Assembly: GCA_010094025.1 (NCBI GenBank)
Contig: ML991842.1
Location: 1-64,000 of the forward strand
DNA length: 64,000 bases
Source: Viridothelium virens
Lineage: Eukaryota > Ascomycota > Dothideomycetes > Trypetheliales > Trypetheliaceae
Direction: 5' to 3'
Under the pieces are notes generated by a model, which saw nothing but the letters and a program-made list of their open reading frames with translations, was not told the DNA's origin and did not search any database. This document shows positions 37,104 through 49,655 of the stretch, piece after piece; the first letter of the stretch is position 1; the number at the start of each line of letters is the position of its first letter. The position numbers and the translations under genes were made by a program.

Positions 37104-37937
37104 GGCGATGTTAGCAGCGTTCTGCAGGATACATCAAGAAAATGAAGGATAGCGACGAACGCCTCTGGAGGGCGGAAGAGGTCTCGCAAAGCAGCAGGGG
37201 AACCAAGACGAGAATCCAGAAACTAGACCGCTGTCCACTTACTAGCGAGTCAGCGACCAAGGCCTTATTGTTCATGCAACGTGGTGGAGGATTCCGGTAA
37301 TGTGACTCTCGCAGGGAAGTTGCAATGACGTAGGGGGCAGGGCACAAGCAAATCACAGGTCACAAATGATAATGCAAGAGTATAGAGGATTGAAATTGCA
37401 TAGCAAACCAATACGAGTGTGTTGAGCCTTCATAGTGCCCGGAGCTGAGGAGCTGAGGATGGGTAGACTAACCCCTAAGTGGCATGGCGGACAGTGAGAA
37501 GGGGAGATCAGGAGATGAAGGTCGAAAAAACAAGGAATACTGCTGGGATCCGCAACTAACGTTTACTGGTTTAGAATAAATAGCGTGAAGCTCGAGGATA
37601 TCGCATTTCTCTAAAGAGGAAGACGGCATGGGTATATACCAGATGACCGCTTTTCCTCTGTAGACAAGATCTTATCTTCGGAAATAAATTCAGAGGGATA
37701 AAAAAAAATTTACTTTTATTCTTTTCTTTGAGTCTTTTGATAGAAGAACTATGCTGAGTAACACAGTGAACGCACATTGGTAGCATTGTGGACGTACGGA
37801 TCGGTCGGGGAAGTATTCAGATGCAGTACCACTGCAACACATGTCTCTGCCCCTTTCAGCACAGATTTTTATGTCGTTATTTCCCAGAATACCTTTGTAA
37901 TAGAGCACGGGATCTCCTAGTCCTTTCCATTAACCCT
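37104..37937. other. Intergenic, no gene seen
   Basis: Promoter of the membrane-protein gene and 3' trailer of PRO2. No domain-bearing frame. Confidence 0.5.
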
Positions 37938-39417
37938 TTATGCAGGCTCTTCCAATGGCAACATCCTATGCTTCCACTGCCTCCCTTCCTTCCCTCCATA
38001 GTCCCCTGCCACCTGTCCCTTTCCCCTCACCTCATACTTGTATATAGTCAATCCCTCTAGGCCCACTGGACCTCTCGCGTGGATCTTATTCGTACTGATG
38101 CCCACCTCGGTACCAAATCCGAACCGCTGCCCATCCGCCATCCGCGTGCTCGTGTTGACGAACACGCACGCGGAGTCTACAGCAGCACAGAAGGTATCAG
38201 CTATTACAGACGAGGATGTCAGGATAGCGTCAGTATGGTGCGAGGAGTATGTGTTAATATGAGTAACTGCAGCATCTAGCGCTTTTTCAGAGGAAGAAGA
38301 CGCAGGGATGGTTTTGATGGCAAGGGTCAGGTCAAGAAACTCGGTCATGTAGTCATCTGATGTCGCGGATGTGAGGAAGGCAGCCTGGTGCGCATCGAGG
38401 GTATCCTGTAGCGCGGTCAAGGATTCGGCATCGCAACGCAGACGTACGCCTTTTTCGAGCAAGGCTTCGGCCACTGCGGGAAGGTGTGTAGTGAGAGCGG
38501 CAGAGTCGACAAGGAGAGTCTCAACACTGTTGCAGGCGGCTGGATAGTTGGTTTTCGAGTCGATGACCACGCGAACAGCCTGATCCTTATCGGCGTCGGC
38601 GCAGAGGTAGATGATGCATAGACCGTCAGCGTGCCCGAGGATAGGGATGGTGGAATTCTTCTTGCAGTAGCTGACAAGGGAATTCGAACCTCGCGGAATG
38701 ACGAGATCGATATATTTGTCTAGTTGAAGAAGCGGCTGGATGGCTTCGCGCGTCGTGACGAGTTGGAGGGCATCATTAGGGACAACAGTGGTGGTTAACG
38801 CGTGCGAAATGACTGTAGAGATGGTTTTGAAGGACTCGCTAGTTTCGGAGCCGCCTTTAAGGATGGCGGCGTTGCCAGATTTGATGGCGAGGGAGGCAAT
38901 GTTGGCGATGACTTCTGGGCGAGCTTCGAAAATGATGAGAAGAACACCAATGGGGCAGGATTTGCGTTGGCAAATGAGACCGTCGTCGAGTTCCATGCGA
39001 TGGTCGACTTTACCGACTGTAGGGAGATTCATAAGTTATGCTGCCATGGAGAAATGAAAGATGAAAATGCGTATTCAACGCTTGAGTAGAGAATGGCATA
39101 GCATTGTCTGACCTACTCGGATCCTCTAATCTCCTAACATCCAGAATTCCCTGGAGCATGTCTTCCCATTTTCCTGGTCGACCAAGATCGAGACGTTTCA
39201 GGATACTTTGACTTAGTTCACCTTTTTCTGATGCATCCGAGGGTGAGACTAAGTCACATTTGTTCGCCATCAGAATACTCTCCTTGGCCTCTGCAAGTGC
39301 ATTGTGAATAGCTGTCAAAGCATCATTACGTTCCTGTGTCGAGAGAATGGCAAGTTTGCGGGACGCTATCCGGGCTGCTTTGGCGCATTCAATAGGAGAG
39401 GCATTTGTAAGAGACAT
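37938..39417 (-). CDS. PRO2: Gamma-glutamyl phosphate reductase (proline synthesis)
   Basis: NADPH-dependent reduction of gamma-glutamyl phosphate to glutamate semialdehyde, second step from glutamate to proline, cytosol. Exons 39417-39117 and 39016-37938 (100-nt intron) give 459 residues, the family length. Aldehyde-dehydrogenase fold with SCPIGVLLIIFEARPEV, LAIKSGNAAILKGGSE, the proline-pathway block IDLVIPRGSNSLV, catalytic Cys in YPAACNSVETLLV, and the end block FGFGTEVGISTNKIHARGPVGLEGL. The kinase (Pro1) is not fused, as usual in fungi. Divergent from the Crh1-like gene with 769 bp between starts. Confidence 0.95.
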
Positions 39418-40186
39418 CGCGCAAGAAATGGAGAGGGTGTTATTCCAAATTGTCCTCCAAGTTGAGCAATCGAATGTTTCAACAGAACGACAAAATTGTA
39501 AAAATTTTTAGATGACTCAGAAACTGGGGACGGGGGGAAATGGTTGAGATGCTATGCTAGTCCTACTTAATTCTGCTCTGTAGATTGCAACCAATGCTTC
39601 GATTTTTCAATATTCCATAGATTTCGTAAGAGATCTTAATGAAAGACTTCTTTTCCAAGCAGCCATGGAAACAAACAAGTAATTCTGTGGTGATAGCGTG
39701 TCTCGGAGGTTTGGTGATATGGTCGCAGGTGGCGCAGGCCTCGACTTGCAGCGATAAGCGAGCCAATCCCTGTCTCCCAGCCTCCCCCACCCTCGTCACC
39801 CCTCCAACCTCCATCTTTTCCAACGAACAGCAGTTCACCATCACTCGTAATGCACGGAACCAGCAATATCGCCTTGCCACCTGCAGAGGGTAGCTGACGT
39901 ATCATGACCCCTTTTAAATATTGAAGGCTGGGTTCAATCAGAATCATATTAAAGCATTCGCATCGCATCGGTTTGTGGCTTTCCTCCCTTACTCTTGCCT
40001 ACTGCGACTGCCCGTCCCTTGGTCGCCTTCTCCCTCCACACTTCGCTATACATATCTCACAGTGTTGTTTGCGTTGCTTCAAGTCTTCTTATCCTTGTTC
40101 AAACTGTCGTTGCCAGGGAGGGTTTTGTTGTCGCTAATAAACAGAGCTCCCTCCATAACCGTCCTGCGCTCGCCATCTCTGCAAAC
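39418..40186. promoter_or_regulatory. Divergent promoter region, PRO2 and Crh1-like gene
   Basis: 769 bp between start codons. A TTTAAATA element at 39913-39920 and a C/T-rich leader (39990-40150) precede the plus-strand gene; the frame is open upstream but the ATG at 40187 starts the signal peptide. Confidence 0.4.
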
Positions 40187-41717
40187 ATGCGAACAACCAG
40201 CCTCCACTACAGCGTTCTCGCTACCTTCGCCCTCTCAATTGCATCTACACATGCTCAGACTTACAGCAATTGCAATCCTCTTACACAAGGTGGCTGTCCT
40301 GCAGACTCAGCACTAGGCAAATCTGTCGACATCGACTTTACACAAGGAGCATCTGACAGCTTCACACCACAAGGCAATCCCACATATGGCTCCAATGGCG
40401 CCTCCTTTACAATCGCCAAGTCTGGAGACTCGCCTCAATTGACCTCAAAATGGTATATCATGTTCGGTCACGTCGAAATCGTGATGCAGGCCGCACCAGG
40501 TGCTGGCATTGTCAGCAGCGTCGTTCTCCAATCCGATGACCTCGATGAGATCGATTGGGAATGGCTCGGTGCTCAGCCTGACCAAGTTCAAACGAACTAT
40601 TTTGGCAAAGGCCAGACGACAACATACAATCGTGGTGCTTTTTCTTCCGTTTCAGGCTCGCAATCCGGCACGCATAAATACACTATCGACTGGACCGCTG
40701 ACCAGATTGTTTGGCAAATTGATGGGAATACTGTTCGGACTTTGACACCCGCCAATGCAGATAACCAATACCCACAAACGCCCATGCAAGTCAAAATTGG
40801 AGCCTGGGCAGGTGGAGATCCAGCTACCAACCCTCCTGGCACAGTTCAATGGGCCCAAGGACCCGTCGTCTGGTCCCAAGCTCCCTTTACCATGGTCGTC
40901 AACAGCGTCTCCGTACAGGACTACTCCACTGGAACTCAATACACCTATAGCGGCACCGCGGGTACCTGGGAATCCATCCAAGCGGTTGGTGGTTCTGTCT
41001 CCAGCGGCGGCACCCCCAGCGGTATAGACTCAAGCGCCCCAGCTATCACTTCGACTTCCTCAGACAATCCTATGCCTTTCGCAGGCACGCACAAGGGTTC
41101 ATCAACATACGTGACGCCCTCTGAATGGCCGTGGGTCGGAACAGCGACCACCCTCGCAACCAGTGCCAGTGTCACGAATACCAATTATCCAGGATTGCCT
41201 AGTGGATGGACGGTCACTAGCTCTGGCAAGGTTGTGCCTCCGAGCTCGGCACCAGTGAGTAAGATCCTCCCTTCCCTAAACCCCAATTCACCCAAACCTC
41301 AGTAGCTAACATGTCCTCACTCGATAGTCGACATCCCCACCCGTTTCCTCTACCTCATCGCCCTCAGTCTCGGTGCAGGCTTCTGCGCCCCTAGCTTCCG
41401 CTTCCGCGTCCGCCCCTGAAGGTGGAGAGGAGACCATCACGACCTACAACCAACAAGGCTTCTCTACCATCGCCACCGTACCGGTAGGCTGGAGCACCAT
41501 GAGTAAGAGCTATGATTCGCAAGGCTTCCTAATCACACCTGGCCCAAGCAATGCTGCATCAGCCAGTGCAGCAGACTCAGCGCCTACAGGTGTTGCGGGT
41601 GCGATGCAAAGTCAATCGCAAACGATCAAGAGGCAGAGTGATGCTGCACCAACAATTGGCATTGCGAAGAGTTTAGGGGTTGCGTGTGCAATCGTAGGCG
41701 GTGTACTGATGCTGTAA
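40187..41717 (+). CDS. Crh1-like GH16 chitin-glucan crosslinking transglycosylase, GPI type
   Basis: Cell-wall enzyme joining chitin chains to beta-1,6/beta-1,3-glucan. Exons 40187-41254 and 41328-41717 (73-nt intron) give 485 residues. Signal peptide about 1-23 (ends THAQ), then SNCNPLTQGGCPADSALGKSV, the GH16 core with catalytic DEIDWEWLG (Glu121, Asp123, Glu125), NYFGKGQTT and HKYTIDWTADQIVWQIDG. Family members are GPI-anchored; here a Ser/Thr-rich stem (about 285-455) ends in a hydrophobic tail (IAKSLGVACAIVGGVLML), the expected anchor signal. No chitin-binding CBM18 module. Fungal counterparts are Crh1/Utr2/CrhA-E; the exact paralogue cannot be fixed by eye. Confidence 0.9.
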
Positions 41718-42119
41718 TATAGGACTTAAGAGATCATTCTTTGGGAGAGGTTATTGTTTTGGGTGGAAGTAATGCTTGGACTGGTTGGGTTTAGCGATTG
41801 GAATTCTGGCGGCTTTGGACGATTGATGACTCGGATAATGAAGGACCTGATTTGGTTGGGCATCGGACGCTCCCTTCGAGAGCTAGGTTTTGCATTAGGC
41901 GATTGTGATTCACAAGGTAAATAGCATTACAGTAATCAGGAGGATCGAATGTAAATACGAAGAAAGTATTGAGCAATCACACTGCGTACAAACTTCTTTT
42001 TCGCACTTTACCTCCAAGGCCTCTTGGGCAAAAATCTGCCCAAGCTCCCCTGAGCATGTCCTTCCATTGTCTTATCTGTACCTTAATATGATCGTCGACA
42101 GGCTCCCACATGTTCCTAC
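41718..42119. other. Convergent 3' region, no gene
   Basis: Between the Crh1-like stop and the P450 stop on the opposite strand. Only short frames. Confidence 0.5.
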
Positions 42120-44229
42120 TTACGCCTCTGCAGCAGACCATAATCCAACTCGCACGCCCTCTCCAGGCTGCAGCACAATATCACTCTTCAGCGTCGGACG
42201 CTCTTGCATCCGACATTCAATATGTTCAAATTTCTGGAGAAGTCTGACAAGCGTGTATTGCATCTCGGTTAGAGCAAACTGCTGGCCAATACAGATGCGG
42301 GGACCACCGTTGAAGGGGATGTAGCTGCAAGAAAGGATGTCAGCAGACCTATGAGGTTTGAGGAATGGAAGAAGAGGAATAAAAGGAAAGAGATAGGGAG
42401 GATCGGGTTAGACATACGTCCAGCTCTTTGGTGTCCAATTTTCCCATCGCTCCGGCACAAAGTCTTCAGGATCAAAGGCAGCCTTTTCAGGCGAGCTCCA
42501 GGACGAAGGATAAATATCCTTTCTCCGCTGCATCATCAGCGTGGAATACCCTATGGGAGTATCCTTCAGTATCCCAATCGGCTGGTTCCCATCCGGCCCG
42601 CCTCCAGACGGCAGCGTCGTATCCTTCATCGCCACCCGCACATTAAACGGCACAACCGGATACAGCCTCAGCGTCTCATCCAAGACATGCTTCAAATACT
42701 TCATTTCCTTCAAATCCTCATACTCCGGCTCCCTGCGCCTCCCCACCCTCTCCAAAATCTCTCGCCTCAACTTCCCCAACACATTCGGATGCCTCGACAA
42801 CTCAAACACACACCAACTCAACGTACACGCGGTGGTGTCTCTCCCCGCCAACAGCGTCGCCACCAATTGATCCCTAATAACGACGCGCTCCCGCGTCTGG
42901 CTCGCCAACGCATGCAAAAACGTATACCCCTCGTCGCTCTTGCTCCGCCGCTCCAGCTCCTCCGGGCTCAGCCGCAGCGCCCGCTCAATGAACTGGTTCA
43001 CAAACACATTCAGCTTCGCGATCTGCCGCCGGAAGGCGCGACGCGGAACTAGCACGTTGAATGGGCCCGCACGTGCGATTAGGCTCTGCGTGTGCTGCAC
43101 GGCGGAGAAGGCGTGCGCGAATTCCTGCGCGGGCTCTGCGAGGCTGTTGACGGAACTGCCGAAGAGGAAGTCGGTTGCTGCGTCGAGGGTCATGCGGAAG
43201 AAGAGGTCTGCGATGTCGACGGTGGGTGGGGGGGTGGTGGTGCTGGAGGAGGTGCTGGAGGGGGAGGAGGAGGAGGGGAGGGCGGCGAGGAGGGCGCGGG
43301 TGTGGCGCTCGAAGCAGTGGAGGTCGGAGATGCGGTCTTTGATGAAGAGGGGGCGTAGGAGCTGGCGCGACCAGGCCCATTGCTTGTCGTCGGTGGTGAA
43401 GATGGAGTGGCCGAGGAAGTCGTCCCATTCGCGTTGGAATTGCTCGCCTTTGCCGAAGTCGTTGAATTGGGTGGCGAGGACGGCCTGGGAGGGATTCAGT
43501 CCTGAGATTTTGTGGAGTAGGAATATCGGAGTTGAAACAGAAGAGTGACGGAGATGAGACGGTTTGATTCGAAAAGATGGAGTTATGCGAGATGGGATTT
43601 AAACGACAGTGGATCCAGAATGGAACAATCTTCCAAACAAGAAATCTTCGACTGTAGCCTGGACTTCAAAAAAAAGTGAAATGTTGCAGAATTGGCGAAA
43701 GGGTGTCCGAGAGATACTCCAATAGGGTTCGATTTCTGGGTTATGAAGGGCAGAATCGGGATTGTCAGGAGTCCACTGGTTATCGAGAAAGAAGAAAGGG
43801 GCGCCCCAAAAGAGTTTCAGAGTAATTAGAACAGTTACGAATATTATGGACTGGGACTATATGCGTGAAGAAAGAGGAGGTAAATGCTCTGGGCGGACCC
43901 ACCTTGATGTTCTCTGGATCACTTGTAAATAGAATCCTCAGCCCTGCTACCTTCGTCTGCACCGTATATGGATTCTTCTTGTTCCCCCACTTGAAAAAAA
44001 TCTTCTGCCATAGCTCTAGGTTTTGCTGCTTCCGTAGGTGCTGAATGCCATCCCATAGGACATCAATGCCCCAGGGAAGATAATGAGGTCGTTCAGGTGC
44101 TTCGTATCCCAGTTGCCTGATCCGACGGCTTTTCAGACGGTCGGAGATGGTGCCATAAATGAGATAGGATATCAGAATGAACAAAAGGAGATTAAGAGAA
44201 AATGTGTAATGGATGATTTGGTCAAGCAT
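42120..44229 (-). CDS. Cytochrome P450, CYP52-like (alkane/fatty-acid hydroxylase clan)
   Basis: Exons 44229-43903, 43484-42418 and 42324-42120 give 532 residues; the first intron is unusually long (418 nt), the second 93 nt. An N-terminal membrane anchor ([17 protein letters not shown]) is followed by a basic hinge. ER protein by family. Markers: [20 protein letters not shown] (CYP52-like B-C region), I-helix [12 protein letters not shown] (322-333), ExxR as ETLR (379-382), and the heme loop [15 protein letters not shown] with Cys476. These patterns match the CYP52 clan, which hydroxylates fatty acids or alkanes at the omega end, but the real substrate is unknown. A serine/proline run (near 180-200) interrupts the region before the F-G part. 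Confidence 0.88.
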
Positions 44230-45033
44230 GGTGGTTGGGAAGCGGAGGTTTGGCCCTCGAAATCGACTAAAAATTGGCTCGACGTCAAGACATTGAGAAA
44301 ACCAATGGTTAATCCAACAGCATCTATATCAGGGGCGGGGTTCAATATAAGAATAGTGATGAGAGCGGTCAAATAAGACTGTGGAAGAATGCAGTGTAAT
44401 TGCGGTGTCGTGGTATTGAAGGAATTAAATACCTAAAGTACCTATTTCTTATGCAGCATAGCTTCACATGTTCCGGCCGAGGAAGGCTTAGAAGCAACAC
44501 TGTTACACTGCAACAAGTCATGACGCCCACATGGTTGGCTGGTTCGCATTCCGCTCGTACCTTCGTTGCCGCATCCGGTTGCTTCAAAAACCCTGCAAGA
44601 TAAAACATTTTCGGTTGTCGCCGAAGCTGAGCCCCAGTAAGAGACGCTGCAGTGCGGGGCTGCATGGCAGGTTTAACTGCATGGGGTAGCTTCGGCATCA
44701 GGATAAATGGCTCGAGAACGCACGAAGATTAGGAGACGAGAGAAACGGAAAAGGAGAAGACCACTTTCTCCGTCCATTGAGGAAATCCTGGGACGGCTTG
44801 TGAAGACAAACCTTCAGATGAAACTACTCGGGCAGTATGGACAGGAAGGCGAAATTTACTCGGGCGAACAGGGCTCAGTCGTGTAGAATCAAGCCACTTG
44901 GTTTCAGATGAGGTAGGGGCTTCGAGAGGCTCTCTATCGACGATTATTGGCAGTCGAGAGTATCCAATCACCCAATGACGGTGTTTGAGCTTTTTCATTG
45001 AGTATCAGGAATTTCCTTACCGACGACCATTCA
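44230..45033. other. Intergenic, P450 promoter and Rqc2 3' side
   Basis: Short frames only; no domain, tRNA or repeat noted. Confidence 0.5.
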
Positions 45034-48000
45034 CTACCTCGCCCTTTTACTGCCTCTCCCACCCCTCCCTCCACCTTTGCCACCCGCCTTCGCATTGCCC
45101 TTGGACGCCGCCTGATTCCCCATCACCCTCACGTTCTTGACAGGTACTACTCCCAAGACTTCCGCCTCCTTCCACGCCTTCAGAAGCTCTACCTCCTTCG
45201 GCCAGAACTTCTCCATATCCTCTCCCTTCTCATCCATGTTTCGCCTCTGTGCCGCCTGTGCCATCCATCCCCCCAGAATCTCCCGCACCGCCTTGCCTTT
45301 CTTCACACTGCCTGGCTGAAGCTTCATTCTGTATTTAGCTCGGCCGAGTGCCGACCATGGCGCGCACACAGGAATAGCAGCAAGAATGCTGTCCGCGGGA
45401 TGCGGCGAAAGAGTCAGAGTATTTAGCAGCGTCAGGTTGCGCGCCGTATCGTCATCATTCTCATCTTCTGCTCCACCTTCTAGAGCATTCTCCTCTAGCC
45501 TACGGATTCGAGCTTCTTCTCTCTCGCGACCCTCTTTCTGTGCGCGCTCGTGCTGTTCACGCCGTCGTTGTTTGGCCTCCTCCGCTTCTTTCTGGCGCTG
45601 CTGTTTGGCCGCCTCTTCTTCTCGGGCTTTGTCTTGGCCAGCTTTGGAGCCGAGGATTCGGAGAGCTAGTTCGCGGTCTTCTTCGTCTTGATCGGCATAC
45701 TTAGAGGTAAGTTTCTTGTTTTTGCCCCGTTTGCCGCGGACGAGAGGTTTGGAGGCTGGACTGGATTTGGTGTTAGGCTGGGAATGATTGATAGACGTGG
45801 TTTCAGATTCGGCATCAGAAAGATCAGGGGTGGAATGGTCGGGAATTTGGCCTTTCTTTAGGAGGCGATGCTGATGAGCCGATAGGTGACGTTTTGCAGA
45901 AGGCGCGTCTTGACCATGGACATGGTCACCAGTGACATCAGCGTCCTGGGCATCCTCGTCTCGCTGGCTGCTGTTTTCATCTTCAATATAGTCCTCAACA
46001 GCATCTTGTTCTCTGGACTCGGGCACGTTGGTTTGTAGAGGGTTTGCGGGCCTAGCTCTCGAATCATCTTCTCCATCATCATCCTCGGATTGAGTCTTGA
46101 GTTCAGCATCTGGGAAGTCTTCGTCGTCTCCGCCTGCCTTTAGTTCCGTATCGGGAAAATTATCATCATCTTCATTCTTTGGTTCCGTGTCCGGAAAATC
46201 ATCCTCATCCTCTGTGGCATCATCTCTTTCCCCCTCCACCCTCTCAAGAGTCTCCTCATCACCAGGCCCATCCTCATTCGCCAAATTCTTCTCCGACTCT
46301 GCGACACTCGCCCCATCTTGTACCCAATGTCTCCGGTGGTTCACGACGCTCTCCTCACTGATCTGGAATATCACCGCAAACCCCAACAACAGTTGAGCAG
46401 GTGGTAAGTAGTTTTTCTCACCCTTAATATGGAATATTCCCGGTACTAACACATCCCCTGTAGATGCGAGTTTCGAGACTTGGTCTGCATTCACCCACCA
46501 AGCGGACATGACCGCCTTCGAATCCCACGCACTGGACGTCGCCACGGCCAAAGTCCCTGCTTGAGACAGAGTTGAGGGCGAAATTGGTGCAGTAGGATCC
46601 GAGGCACTGTTCAGGATGATTACGGATGTGGCACCCTCAAGATCGGCATGCACGTAGACATCGCCTTTCTTTAGGTAGCGTTTATAGAGAATCTCACTCT
46701 GCTGGGCGTCTTTCCCAGCGAGCACTAGATATCCATCTGACGAGATAAAATAGATAAACTTTTCGAACCAAAATTGTTTTCTGACTGGTCGTAAAACTTC
46801 TTTCTCCTGCCTGAGGCCCTGCTTGAGATCTTTGGCGACTTTTGCCTCGGTGCTCTTCAAAGCTTTGGCAGAGGCTTGAGATGTCTTTTCTTCCTTGACC
46901 GCTGCAGTTTTCTTTTGGTCGTAGTATTGACGGGCATTGGACCAGGCAGAAAGGGCAAGGTCGATGTCAACTGCGAGACGTCTGTCTTCGGTTTTAGGCT
47001 TCTTCGTGTTGGCATCCTCCTCATCACTCTCCGACGGGTCGCTGTCGGTTATGTCGCCTCCTTCATCAAGGTCATCTTCATACTCGGCCAGAAGAAAAGC
47101 TGCAGTATTTTCGTGGAGCTTAAGTGGAAGCTTGATCATCTGAGCCACAGCATTATTGCGCGTTCGCTCTCGCTCAATTAAACGATCTATCTCGATCCAA
47201 TCCATGCCCTGAGCAATAAGTCCATTCAATGCTGCGGTAGCCTCTGTGACTCGATCCAAGTTTGCTTCGATGGCCTGCGCTTTTCTGACGTGCATCTCTT
47301 GCACTTGTTGAAGCCCTTGAATTCGCTGCTCGTGCGCTTGCCGCGCGTGATCAATTTTTCGCTTCGCTGTATCCTCGCGCTCTTGTAACCGTGACTCTAG
47401 TTTCTGCCCCTCGATACTTGAGAAGAACTCATCTACGGTGTTGTTGAAGCCTTCGAATTCTAAGAATACTGTGGCTGGATCGTTTGCGAATTGCTGCGGC
47501 TTGAAAGGGTGAAAATCGTCATAGATGACATCTCCTCTCTCAGATTCATTATTATTATCCCCAGTTTCATCTCTTTTACCGTATATTTTTTGCCTCCACT
47601 TTCCAATAATATATCCTTTCGCCTTTTCTCGACTTGTGATTTCTTGGATGACATTCTGAGCTTCTTTCAGGACATTCAATAGCTCTTCCAACCGCTCTTC
47701 ACTATTCAAAACATCATCCGGCTTCGACTCCGGATCAAATTTCCTGACATGCAGCGCATGATCAATCAGCATTGGAGGGAACTCAGGCAGGGACACTGCC
47801 AGTGCTTGCCGTAGCACATTTTGTTTCCTTTTTTTTGCCTTCTTCCCTGATACTTCTTCGGACGACTGCCTGTCAATGCTCTTTTGTAGGCCTTCTTTCA
47901 CACGCTGCTGGGTTAGCTCTGGCACTCCAGCATAGTTTTGTCTCAACGTCAAGTTGTACCTCAGCCCCACCCTTACTTGCTCGTGTTCTGCACCCTCATT

Positions 48001-48519
48001 TACATTTCTTAATAGCGCAAGCACATTTAGTTCTGCATCTGTGAGTACGATATTTCCAGCAGCATAAAACTCTAGGTATAGCCGATACTGTCCATCAGAG
48101 AACCGCAGCTCGATAATGCGGTCGGTGCCGATTTGTGATACTGAAGTAACACGCCGCGTCTTCAGAAACTTGCGAAGTTTAGAGATGAAGCCGGAGGGCT
48201 CGGTGGCGGTAGTGCGGGAGAATGAGGTAAGATGGCAGCGGAAACCAGACTCGATAAGGAGTTGTTCGCGATGATCGGGTTTGTGGAATTTGAGAAGGAA
48301 GATACGCTTTGGTAGGAGTCAGTCTGGTGGCGCTGTCTCCCAGAGAGCGGGACTTACAGAAGAAAGGTCGTAGGCATTTGAAAGACGTAGGGAAGTTAGG
48401 TTATTGGAAAGCTCATGAGCAATCACCTAGCAGCATTAGAAACCACAGAAAAAATTGCGCTGATTGGTATTTAAAGAAAAGTATACCTGGACATCCAAAG
48501 AAGAGAATCTTTGTTTCAT
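45034..48519 (-). CDS. RQC2: Ribosome quality control factor Rqc2/Tae2 (NEMF, NFACT family)
   Basis: Binds 60S subunits with stalled peptidyl-tRNA, recruits Listerin and adds CAT tails. Exons 48519-48487 (33 nt), 48426-48358 (69 nt) and 48306-45034 give 1124 residues with introns of 60 and 51 nt. NFACT-N starts MKQRFSSLDVQVIAHEL and keeps Asp9 and the Asp96-Arg97 pair (GTDRIIELRF), corresponding to the residues needed for CAT tailing in yeast (Asp9, Asp98, Arg99). Two helical hairpin/coiled-coil regions follow, then NFACT-R with FWFEKFIYFISSDGYLVLAG and KRYLKKGDVYVHADLEG. A very acidic linker with a repeated block (DDDNFPDTEL and relatives, about 600-650), a Glu/Arg-rich coiled coil and the NFACT-C end APWSALGRAKYRMKLQPG complete it; the tail ends in Gly/Arg repeats. 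Confidence 0.93.
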
Positions 48520-48899
48520 TATCGTCGATAAGAGGCGAAGCGGTTGTCGAAAGATCTGTGTTTGGCGGGGTCGATGTTAATGATTACTAGTATTTGGTCC
48601 AGGAAAATGCGGCGTTGGTGTCGACGTCACAAGTGCAGTGGTTCATCGCAGAAAATGGATGATTGTCTAAAAATAATTCTCCACCTATACTCTTAGAGCA
48701 TAGCATTTAACCGTCGCTCCTTCTTATTTGCGCACTCGAAGACTGCGAGTTGAATGTCGGGTGCCACACACTTGAGGCAGAAAATCTGGTCAACCTTCAC
48801 AGCTGCGGGAGCTTTTCATCCCTTGTCCCTACAGCGGAGACAGTGCCACAAGCCAGTTCTACCACCAAACTCCATAACGCCAAACTCTTAAAGCGACAC
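48520..48899. other. Intergenic, Rqc2 promoter
   Basis: 380 nt between two tandem minus-strand genes. No gene seen. Confidence 0.5.
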
Positions 48900-49561
48900 T
48901 TATAAGCCTTGCCGTAATCGCTCCTCCAATTTTTGCTTTCCAAACGCCCATGCGTTGAGCAAGCCCTGCTCCGACAAATCAATACCCTTTACCTGCGTGA
49001 TGTCCTGTACTGGCGGCCGGCTGACTCGCGAAGCAACAATGACGGGATCTGTTTCCAGGATGATGCCGTCGTCCACGATCTCGTCAATGGCGAGGGATAC
49101 TAGGTCGTAATTCTCGATTATCGTACGCTTGTCAGTAGAGTTCCTATGAGACGTAAGCCATGGTGAGGCGTGAGATGGAGAATTGAGTGGCCCTACTTGA
49201 GGAGGATATTTAGCGAATCACGTAGAGCCAGTATGACATTGTAGAGCAATATTTCATTTTCATCTGAGCCCCCTACAACATATAGCATGACATCGCTCTC
49301 CATCTTGAACACCACTACCCGATTGTCATAGAGAATGATGTCGCTCGTCTGCTTGCTGGTCTTCTCTAACAGACCCTTCTCAAAAGCTTTCTGATCTTTT
49401 GGGTTTGGGTATGGATTTGCGCCTGGATAGCTGGTAGAATTAGGCGCAGTGCCAACGGGAGGATGAGGAGGGGAGTAATATTTTGCAAGCACTCGGGAGG
49501 AGTCGTCCGTGGAGAGAATTAGGATGGCATTGACGGAGAAGAGCGACATGTTCGGAGCCAT
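48900..49561 (-). CDS. RET3: Coatomer subunit zeta (COPI)
   Basis: Small subunit of the COPI coat, Golgi-to-ER transport. Exons 49561-49197 and 49143-48900 (53-nt intron) give 202 residues, a longin fold related to AP sigma subunits: MSLFSVNAILILSTDDSSRVLAKYY, KQTSDIILYDNRVVVFKMES, VMLYVVGGSDENEILLYNVI and LALRDSLNILLKNSTDKRT. Exon 2 ends DGIILETDPVIVASRVSRPP, as in zeta-COP rather than AP sigma. Start chosen at the ATG before PNMSLF; an in-frame non-ATG extension upstream is ignored. Divergent from the mitochondrial helical-repeat gene. Confidence 0.93.
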
Positions 49562-49655
49562 GATCTTGCAGGATGAGTGCCCGGGCTCGGACAAGAGTAA
49601 TAGATTGAACTCCAGAAATTCTCAAGCTTGGCACTCTTAACCAGGTACCAGCAAT

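Noticed and set aside
39639-39893. Plus-strand frame of 84 codons near the PRO2 start
   Set aside because: No domain, no signal peptide that fits, and lies inside the divergent promoter of PRO2 and the Crh1-like gene.
42351-43052. 233-codon plus-strand frame rich in Arg/Pro/His
   Set aside because: Shadow of the P450 on the opposite strand, from GC-skewed codons.
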